NCBI GenBank assembly: GCA_958448515.1
Contig: CAUDEF010000021.1
Span: 1 to 35,001, forward strand
Direction of reading: 5' to 3'
Origin: an uncultured Phascolarctobacterium sp.
Lineage (GTDB): Bacteria > Bacillota > Negativicutes > Acidaminococcales > Acidaminococcaceae
Length of the DNA: 35,001 nucleotides
Part shown: piece by piece, positions 29,248 to 35,001 of the stretch
How positions within the stretch are numbered: the first letter of the stretch is position 1
How the letters are laid out: every line of letters begins with the position of its first letter
Translations under genes and position numbers: made by a program
The notes under the pieces: model-generated
Told to the model about the DNA's origin: nothing
What the model saw: only the letters and a program-made list of their open reading frames with translations
Database searches by the model: none

Positions 29248-30270
29248 CTAAATCCATGTTTTATTCTTTAAAAGTTCAGCTATTTTCTCTACTTTATCCG
29301 GCAAAACTGATCTTCCTAAAATATTACATAAATCAAAATATCTGTATCCCATTGGAGCTCTTGGAGAAACTTTTTTAAAATCAGTTTCATGAAACTCATC
29401 AACAATAAAAAACCTATGCTCATCCTTACTTAAGGCGTAACCATAATTTTTAGAGTCTTCTATAGCCTGCTGAATTCTTTTCTTAATATCATCAGTAAGC
29501 TCACCCTGAACAACTTGTAAATGCAATTTATTATTATCATCAAAAATGCTATCAACAATAGCAACAACTTCACCAATCATACTTACAGTCTTATTTTTGT
29601 ACAATCCTATATACTTATGAGCAGAGTAACCTTTATTTCTATTATGATAATACAACCTGTTTTTTACATTATCATCAAATGTTGTCCCTGCCAAAACCAT
29701 ACGCATCATTTTCCAGCTATCAGATATAAGTCCGCTGTCATTACAATACTGCGCATAATCATTCAAGATATCCAGCATTTCTAAATCTCGCTGCTCATCA
29801 AGTACTAAATGTATTTTTTCAACAACGTCTTTAAAAGTTAGATGAATATGTACTATATTGCAATTATGTTCAATATTAAAATTTTGTACTGAACTGGTAA
29901 TATTATTTTGTAAATCATGACTTATGTTATCTGGATCAAGAGTAATTAAAATCTGATACTTATAACCACACAAAGCATGTAAATGTCGTTTTAACTGATT
30001 AACACTAAAATTATTATATAATTTAGTCTCTACTGCAATTTTAAAACTCTCCTGTGCTATGCTTGCATCTAATACACTGTCTGTACTTTTCTCCTGCAGC
30101 AAAAATTTTAATTCAACGTCAAAATCCTGAACACTTTCACAAATAACCTGATTTAAAAAAGCAAAAAACTTTCTGGGTGAATACAGATACAACCTTGATA
30201 AAAGCAAAGTAGTATTAGCAGTATCTACATTTTCTTTGGAATGATATCTCTGAAAATAATGTGTCTGCAT
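29248..30270 (-). CDS. PD-(D/E)XK-like nuclease family protein, unknown role
   Basis: This 340-residue soluble protein is clearly more AT-rich than its neighbours. A nuclease-like core is visible: Glu53 (DVELKF), Asp68 (VLDASI) and the strand FKIAVETKL with Glu81-X-Lys83, spaced as in PD-(D/E)XK enzymes; an expanded helical C-terminal half follows. It is probably a restriction- or repair-like endonuclease or a defence protein (inference); no methylase or helicase is beside it. The frame runs to 30306, but the ATG at 30270 has AGGAG eight bases before it. It is the last gene of the ABC-F operon and looks acquired. Confidence 0.7.
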   Translation of the reverse strand: MQTHYFQRYHSKENVDTANTTLLLSRLYLYSPRKFFAFLNQVICESVQDFDVELKFLLQEKSTDSVLDASIAQESFKIAVETKLYNNFSVNQLKRHLHALCGYKYQILITLDPDNISHDLQNNITSSVQNFNIEHNCNIVHIHLTFKDVVEKIHLVLDEQRDLEMLDILNDYAQYCNDSGLISDSWKMMRMVLAGTTFDDNVKNRLYYHNRNKGYSAHKYIGLYKNKTVSMIGEVVAIVDSIFDDNNKLHLQVVQGELTDDIKKRIQQAIEDSKNYGYALSKDEHRFFIVDEFHETDFKKVSPRAPMGYRYFDLCNILGRSVLPDKVEKIAELLKNKTWI

Positions 30271-30281
30271 AAAATCATCTC

Positions 30282-31025
30282 CTAACAGCCAAACCATATT
30301 CTGCATAGTAATAACAAAACCGGCTGATGCACAATATATATAACGAGACTGTGTCTGCCGGGAATGGTAAAAAGCCGCCAGTTACATTTTTTCAGTATTG
30401 CAAGACAGTTATGCTCCTGTAAGAAGGCATACGTAAACCAGCCCCACAGCATAACAAAAAAATTAGGCAGCAAGGGAAAATAATCCGCAGAGGAAAAATC
30501 ATCATTATGAAATCCCAAAACAGCCAGCTCATTAGTATATAAAAATTCCGGCCACTGCCATAATACAGCTCCTGCAATAACAACCTTACCTGCATCAATA
30601 TCCATAGTCACAAGATAACAGATCAGCGCCGCAAATATACCCAAAATCGGTTTTATTTTAACAAGCACAGGCTTCAGACAGGCAAACAGCCACCAGCTGC
30701 AGCCAAAAAAAGTCAAAATGCCATAGTAAATAGCCTGCGAGGGCATAACCAGCGCAGTTATCAGTGTAATGGCTGCCCCCAGCAGATTAAGCTGCAGTCC
30801 CCGCTTAAAATACCTGCCGCTGACATGCAGCACCATGCCGCTGATAAAGATAAACAATCCGCTGCCCAGTACCTGCCATAATCTGACATATTCTTTAGCA
30901 GGCCAGTCAGGAGCAAGTCCGTATACCACATAAACATCATATAAAAAATGAAATGCCAGTACATTAAAAATAGCAAATCCACGCAGAGCATCTAAAAGAT
31001 GCAGTCTTGTTCCAGCCTCACGCAT
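30282..31025 (-). CDS. Heparan-alpha-glucosaminide N-acetyltransferase-like (DUF1624) membrane protein
   Basis: This 247-residue multi-pass membrane protein has the start LHLLDALRGFAIFNVLAFH (about 8-26) and the end PGRHSLVIYIVHQPVL (about 223-238), the hallmarks of the DUF1624/YeiB-type acyltransferase group. It probably moves an acyl group onto a cell-surface sugar; the acceptor is unknown. The start ATG at 31025 overlaps the MATE stop by eight bases and has GGGGAGAG before it. It sits third in the operon after ABC-F and MATE. Confidence 0.8.
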   Translation of the reverse strand: MREAGTRLHLLDALRGFAIFNVLAFHFLYDVYVVYGLAPDWPAKEYVRLWQVLGSGLFIFISGMVLHVSGRYFKRGLQLNLLGAAITLITALVMPSQAIYYGILTFFGCSWWLFACLKPVLVKIKPILGIFAALICYLVTMDIDAGKVVIAGAVLWQWPEFLYTNELAVLGFHNDDFSSADYFPLLPNFFVMLWGWFTYAFLQEHNCLAILKKCNWRLFTIPGRHSLVIYIVHQPVLLLLCRIWFGC

Positions 31026-32382
31026 GAATCTCTCCCCGCAGTAATTTTTTCTGCAGCCAGCGCAGTCTCAACGACAAAAATACCGCACTGAAAACTACAC
31101 CAATAACAAGACTTTGCCAGTACGCAAAGGGGCCATGCTGCAGCACATAGTCAAAAAGCATGCCAAAGGGCAGGCAAATGCCCCAGTAAGCAATCATACC
31201 AGCCCAAAAGGTAGCATTAACATCTTTATAGCCGCGCAAAATTCCCTGAATGGGCGCCGCCACTGCATCAAAAAACTGCCATAAAACTGCGTAAATCAGA
31301 AAATGCACTGCAAGATTAACAATTACCGCATCATTGGTATAAATAGCCGCAATCAGCTCACGGTTAAAGTATTCTGCCACAATGTAAAACACCGCGCATA
31401 AAAGGCTCAGCTCCAAGCCGATTACAGTATAATCCCTGGCACTTTGCCAGCGCTTGGCACCGGCTTCCACACCAATAACAATAGTCAATGCCAGAGAAAA
31501 ACTGAGCGGTATCATATAAATCAAAGACGAAAAATTAAGAGCAGCCTGATGAGCAGCAATTACCTCCGTGCCAAACTTAGCGATAAACAGTGCCACTACA
31601 CCAAAAATACTGGCCTCCATAAAGATAGAAACGCCCATGGGCACACCTATCTGCAAATATTCTTTAATCCGTGCCGCAGAGGGCTGCACCATGCCGAGAA
31701 CACTGTACTTTTTAAAAGCCTCCAGCTTCTTTAGCGCCAGTACAAACATTCCCAGAAGCAGCCAGAACGTAATGCCCGTTGCCACTCCGGCGCCAATGCC
31801 TCCCAGTCTTGGAAAGCCAAACTTGCCAAAAATCAAAAGATAATTTAAAAGTGCATTTACAGGCAGCGCCAGCATATAAATTTTCATTGTCAGTCTGGTA
31901 TATCCTAAAGTATCAACCAGACAGCGCAGCGGAGTTATCAAAAAGAACGGCAGTACGCCAAAGCCAATACCTGCCATGTACCACAATGCCACCCGGTAAA
32001 CATCAGGCTCCAGTCCCATATGAGTCAAAAGCAGCGGCAAAAACAAAATACCGCCGGTTATAATCAGCACAGAAAAAACTACTGCCAAAAGCAGTCCATG
32101 CTTAACAACAATATTAATTTTAGTCTGCTCGCCTGCTCCTAAAAGATGAGCCACTAAAGGCATGCCTGCCATTAAAATACCGTTGATGCCTGTCTGCACC
32201 GGCATCCAGATATTGCCGCCAATAGCAGCTCCGGCCAGGTCAACTGCACCTGCCTGCCCGGACATGCTGGCATCAAAAAAGTTCATTCCGATTGTCGCAA
32301 TCTGCGTACCGATAATCGGCAGCATTACGCTCAAAAGATGCTTCAGCCGTTCACGCTGCTGCACCTGCATCAGTTTCAGCAT
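31018..32382 (-). CDS. MATE-family multidrug/cation efflux transporter
   Basis: This 454-residue inner-membrane protein has 12 membrane segments in two homologous halves, typical of NorM/DinF-type exporters. N-terminal family motifs are LPIIGTQIATIGMNFFDASMSG (in two parts, about 20-41) and MPVQTGINGILMAGMPLVAHLLGAG. Export is driven by Na+ or H+; the substrate is unknown. The start is ATG at 32382, overlapping the TAA of the ABC-F gene by one base, with AGGAGG at the end of that gene as the ribosome site. A longer frame to 32418 would lie inside the ABC-F gene. Confidence 0.93.
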   Translation of the reverse strand: MLKLMQVQQRERLKHLLSVMLPIIGTQIATIGMNFFDASMSGQAGAVDLAGAAIGGNIWMPVQTGINGILMAGMPLVAHLLGAGEQTKINIVVKHGLLLAVVFSVLIITGGILFLPLLLTHMGLEPDVYRVALWYMAGIGFGVLPFFLITPLRCLVDTLGYTRLTMKIYMLALPVNALLNYLLIFGKFGFPRLGGIGAGVATGITFWLLLGMFVLALKKLEAFKKYSVLGMVQPSAARIKEYLQIGVPMGVSIFMEASIFGVVALFIAKFGTEVIAAHQAALNFSSLIYMIPLSFSLALTIVIGVEAGAKRWQSARDYTVIGLELSLLCAVFYIVAEYFNRELIAAIYTNDAVIVNLAVHFLIYAVLWQFFDAVAAPIQGILRGYKDVNATFWAGMIAYWGICLPFGMLFDYVLQHGPFAYWQSLVIGVVFSAVFLSLRLRWLQKKLLRGEIHA

Positions 32383-34274
32383 TATTCCTCCTCGGCAAGC
32401 TCGGACAGATATGCCCATCTGTCTACAAGTTCATCAAGCCTTTGCTGTACTTTAGCCTGCTCTTTGGTCAAATCATTTAACTTCACAAAATCACTGCCGC
32501 AATTATTTATTTCCATGCCCAGCATTTTCAGCTCTGCCTCAGCGCGGCCTATTTCCTGGTCAATATTTTCCAACTCCAGCCTTTCGCTGTAAGTCATTTT
32601 CTTTTTGGCAGGTTTAACCTCCTGCTCTTTTACGGCAGGCTTAGATGCTTTTACTGTATTTTCTGCCAAAAGTGCAGCCTCTGTCGCCAGTGTTTCTTCA
32701 TAATCACTGTAACCGCCTGTAAACTGGCGCAGGGTTCCACCCTTTTGCAGAGCAAAAATTTTATTGGCAAAGCGATCTAAAAAATAACGGTCATGGGATA
32801 CGGCAATTACCGCTCCGGCAAAGCTGTCCAGATAATCCTCCAGTACGGATAAAGTAGGAATATCAAGGTCATTGGTGGGTTCGTCCAGAATCAGAACGTT
32901 CGGCGCCGTCATCAACACGCGCAACAGATACAGACGACGTTTTTCACCGCCGCTCAGCTTGTTTACAGGCACCCACTGCAGCTCCGGAGGGAATAAAAAT
33001 CTCTCCAGCATCTGCGCCGCACTGATGCGCATGCCATCTGCCGTATCAATATAATTATTTGCCTCTTTAATATATTCCAGCACCCTCTGCTCAGAATCAG
33101 GAAATTCGCTGTGCTGAGAAAAATAACCAATTTTAACAGTCTGCCCAACAGTAATACTGCCGCTTGTAGGCGCCAGTCTGCCGGCAATAATATCCATCAG
33201 TGTTGATTTTCCGGCACCGTTAGGCCCCACAATACCCACACGGTCATTACGCAGCAGAATATAACTGAAATCCTTAATATAATCAATGCCGTCATATACC
33301 ATACCAACATTATTCAGCTCAATAACAGTTTTACCCAAACGGCTTGATACTGAAGACATCTCCAGAGCAGCCTCAGTCTGCACATTTTTTACCTCAGCTT
33401 CAATCTGCGCAAAACGCTCTACACGATCCTTTTTCTTAGTACGGCGCGCCTCTGCTCCGCGGCTGATCCATGCCAGCTCGCGTCTGTAAATATTGCGTAG
33501 TTTTTGTGCCGCAGAAGCTTCTGCAATGCGGCGTTCCTCGCGCTTTTGGAGGAACAAACTGTAATTGCCCACATAAAGATAACCCTTGCCGTTATCAATT
33601 TCCAAAGTACGATTAACTACTCTGTCAAAAAAATAACGGTCATGGGTAACCATAAGCAGCGCACCCTTGCGCTTTAACAGCTGCTGCTCCAGCCATGCTA
33701 CGGTAGCATTATCCATATGGTTGGTAGGTTCGTCCAAAATCAGAAGATCTGACGGACGCACCAAAACACCTGCCAGAGCCACACGTTTACGTTGTCCGCC
33801 GCTCAGCTCTGCCATCTTCTGCTGCAGGTTTTCAATCCCCAGCTGGTTTAAAACAGCCTTGGCCTCGCTTTCCAGCTGCCAGGCATATTTACTGTCCATT
33901 TCCTGCTGCAGGTCTAAAAGTTTTTTCTGCAATTTGCCGTCATCAGGATTTTGCGCAACTGCCTCCACAGCCGTTTCATAAGCACGCAGCAGCACCATTA
34001 AGGGTGAATCACCCTTAAAAATCTGCTCCAGCACTGTAGCCTCCGGCTCAAAGGGCGGGTCCTGCGGCAAATATTCCATTACTACGTTGCCCGGAACTGT
34101 CAGCTTACCGCCGCCATTTTCACGGGCAGCAATCATCTTCAGCAAGGTACTTTTACCGGTGCCATTAACACCGATAACACCAATTTTATCTCCTTCTTCA
34201 ACATTAAAGCTTATATTTTCAAATAACACTCTGTCCCCGTAACTGCGAGACATATTTTCTGCACTTAAAATCAT
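32382..34274 (-). CDS. uup: ABC-F ATPase, Uup-like
   Basis: This 630-residue soluble protein has two ATP-binding cassettes and no membrane domain, as in ABC-F translation factors. Walker A sites are GVNGTGKST (35-43) and GPNGAGKST; signatures are LSGGQRKRV and LSGGEKRRLYLL; Walker B is LLILDEPTNH and LILDEPTNDLD. The linker of basic helices (RRELAWISRGAEARRTKKKDR, split in family alignments) and a C-terminal coiled coil (about 560-625) match Uup. ABC-F proteins act at the ribosome. The first gene of the operon, it has AAGGAAG about 13 bases before the ATG, inside a hairpin. Confidence 0.92.
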   Translation of the reverse strand: MILSAENMSRSYGDRVLFENISFNVEEGDKIGVIGVNGTGKSTLLKMIAARENGGGKLTVPGNVVMEYLPQDPPFEPEATVLEQIFKGDSPLMVLLRAYETAVEAVAQNPDDGKLQKKLLDLQQEMDSKYAWQLESEAKAVLNQLGIENLQQKMAELSGGQRKRVALAGVLVRPSDLLILDEPTNHMDNATVAWLEQQLLKRKGALLMVTHDRYFFDRVVNRTLEIDNGKGYLYVGNYSLFLQKREERRIAEASAAQKLRNIYRRELAWISRGAEARRTKKKDRVERFAQIEAEVKNVQTEAALEMSSVSSRLGKTVIELNNVGMVYDGIDYIKDFSYILLRNDRVGIVGPNGAGKSTLMDIIAGRLAPTSGSITVGQTVKIGYFSQHSEFPDSEQRVLEYIKEANNYIDTADGMRISAAQMLERFLFPPELQWVPVNKLSGGEKRRLYLLRVLMTAPNVLILDEPTNDLDIPTLSVLEDYLDSFAGAVIAVSHDRYFLDRFANKIFALQKGGTLRQFTGGYSDYEETLATEAALLAENTVKASKPAVKEQEVKPAKKKMTYSERLELENIDQEIGRAEAELKMLGMEINNCGSDFVKLNDLTKEQAKVQQRLDELVDRWAYLSELAEEE

Positions 34275-34275
34275 A

Positions 34276-34338
34276 TTAAAAAGCCTGCTTCCTTACATAG
34301 ATATATTGTCTATTATATCATATGTAACAAGCAGGCTT
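34276..34338 (-). terminator. Long hairpin before the ABC-F gene, covering its ribosome site
   Basis: AAGCCTGCTT (34281-34290) pairs with AAGCAGGCTT (34329-34338), extended inward by TTACATA/TATGTAA, with a loop of about 20 nt. Minus-strand transcripts from the receiver gene would meet this stem then TTTTT, a terminator. The 3' arm contains the AAGGAAG ribosome site of the ABC-F gene, and the loop holds a TATAAT box for that gene. Confidence 0.65.
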
Positions 34339-34379
34339 GCCAGTTTTTGAAATTTAACAAAGGGTTTAAATTTGTTGTT

Positions 34380-34748
34380 TTACGCATACAGTCTTTTGAA
34401 TACTTTTTCTATCTGCTCTTTTTCTGCAGGCTTTAACAAAAAGGCAGCTGCATTTACTTCATAGGTTTCTGCAGCATAGCTGTTTATGCTTGATATAAAG
34501 ATAAGCTTTGGCTTTTTTCCCTGCAGCTGCCTCATTTTTCTTGCTGCTTCTATTCCGCTTAGTTCATCCAACACCAAGTCAAGTATTACCATATCAACTT
34601 TATACTCTGCCAAATATGCAAAAAAAGTTTTACTTTCAGTAAAGCAGTTAACATCTATATGCAGATTGTTTTCTGCAAAAATTTTAGTAAGTATCTCTTT
34701 TAGCTTTTGCAGATACTCTGCATCTTTATCGCATACTGCTATTTTCAT
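34380..34748 (-). CDS. Stand-alone response-regulator receiver domain
   Basis: This 122-residue CheY-like receiver has the acidic pocket CDKD (residues 6-9), phospho-acceptor Asp57 (VILDLVLDELSGIEAA) and conserved Lys106 (LLKP). The style (LVLDELSGIEAARKM, FISSINSYAAETYEVNAAAFLLKP) is that of LytTR-type regulators, but there is no DNA-binding domain, so it is either cut short or a single-domain receiver. I see no histidine kinase beside it. The ATG at 34748 has GAGGAT eight bases before it; the frame to 34778 would start in a weaker context. Confidence 0.85.
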   Translation of the reverse strand: MKIAVCDKDAEYLQKLKEILTKIFAENNLHIDVNCFTESKTFFAYLAEYKVDMVILDLVLDELSGIEAARKMRQLQGKKPKLIFISSINSYAAETYEVNAAAFLLKPAEKEQIEKVFKRLYA

Positions 34749-34774
34749 ATTTATCCTCATTTTCTTTATAAAGA

Positions 34775-34813
34775 ACATAAACCATAGTCTATTTGCTAAA
34801 CTATGGTTTATGT
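34775..34813 (-). terminator. Terminator after the outer-membrane protein gene
   Basis: A perfect 14-bp stem ACATAAACCATAGT/ACTATGGTTTATGT (34775-34788 with 34800-34813) has an 11-nt loop and A/T runs on both sides. It lies 41 bp past the stop codon of the barrel gene and just before the receiver gene. Confidence 0.8.
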
Positions 34814-34854
34814 TTTGTTATTTATGCAGTTTTATATGCTTATCTTATTTCAGA

Positions 34855-35001
34855 TTAGAAAGTGAAGCGCATACCTGCGTTCCATTGCCACGGGGTTTCT
34901 ACATCTCCGCCAAAGGTTTTTACTACGTCTGCATATACGTAGCTGTTGTCAGATGTTTTGTAGTTTACACCAAAGCCGCATTCATACCAGGTGTCTCCCA
35001 G
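34855..35001 (-). CDS. Outer-membrane beta-barrel/autotransporter-type protein, C-terminal part
   Basis: The minus strand codes in frame from the window edge to a stop at 34855: 48 residues. They alternate as in beta strands (WYECGFGVNYK, SYVYADVVKTF, WQWNAGMRFTF) and end in Phe, the C-terminal signal recognised by the BAM outer-membrane insertion machinery. The phrase YADVVKTFGGDVETPW resembles autotransporter beta-domains. This is direct evidence that the organism has an outer membrane. The rest lies outside the window. Confidence 0.85.
   Translation of the reverse strand: MGDTWYECGFGVNYKTSDNSYVYADVVKTFGGDVETPWQWNAGMRFTF

Noticed and set aside
1..35001. Prophage, integron or insertion sequence
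   Set aside because: No transposase, integrase, phage structural gene or terminal inverted repeats were recognised.

Overview
The window looks like chromosomal DNA of a diderm Firmicute (class Negativicutes, probably Acidaminococcaceae/Phascolarctobacterium-like; the genus is inference). The case rests on four things. Firmicute-style regulation is present: a TPP riboswitch, a T-box leader, strong AGGAGG ribosome sites and many short Rho-independent terminators. An outer-membrane beta-barrel C-terminus ending in Phe is cut by the right edge. The enzymes are anaerobe-type. The base composition is moderate, with AT-rich islands carrying accessory genes.

Layout. (1) 1-3500: two AT-rich accessory genes on the minus strand, an AAA/DUF4143 ATPase and an AlbA_2/RecG-like ATPase with a 7-residue tandem repeat. 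They share near-identical terminator and leader blocks, and a 12-bp motif is repeated at exactly 33-bp intervals before the first. (2) 3500-5030: thiC with a TPP riboswitch, terminator and promoter. (3) 5030-7830: an iron-type alcohol dehydrogenase, a DUF554 membrane protein and a coupled pair of unknown genes. (4) 7825-10560: an operon of an M20 amidohydrolase plus two membrane proteins (DUF3100 and a small partner), probably a hydrolase with its own transporter. (5) 10610-12830, plus strand: cysE and a GltD-like flavoprotein. (6) 12838-14640: a lipoprotein and a glutathionylspermidine-synthase-like ATP-grasp protein, resembling ygiB-ygiC. (7) 14680-19930: a likely six-gene minus-strand operon of DUF456, glyoxalase, 2-hydroxyacid dehydrogenase, CHAD protein, an unknown protein and CstA. 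(8) 20030-22490, plus strand: an MscS channel, then a thioredoxin reductase-like protein without the usual NADPH-site residues, with its thioredoxin. (9) 22503-23920: an NSS sodium symporter with an inverted repeat over its promoter. (10) 24000-27750: T-box leader, serC, serA and a histidine-phosphatase gene that probably supplies the phosphoserine phosphatase step. (11) 27766-29230: a flavodoxin-like gene with an internal deletion, a cyclophilin-like remnant with a probable frameshift, and a ferredoxin-ArsC fusion. (12) 29248-34340: an ABC-F ATPase, MATE transporter, DUF1624 acyltransferase and PD-(D/E)XK-like protein in one overlapping operon. (13) 34380-35001: a stand-alone receiver domain and the end of an outer-membrane beta-barrel gene.

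How the genes fit together. Serine synthesis (serC, serA, phosphatase) under apparent tRNA-Ser control feeds cysE and so cysteine, beside a thioredoxin couple and a GltD-like oxidoreductase. The most unusual element is the serC leader: one T-box Stem I followed by two complete antiterminator/terminator modules. Other points to check are the iterated 33-bp motif with shared terminators, the ferredoxin-ArsC fusion, the M20/DUF3100 operon and a nearly identical promoter before serC and the alcohol dehydrogenase gene. No rRNA, tRNA, CRISPR array, phage or transposase was recognised.
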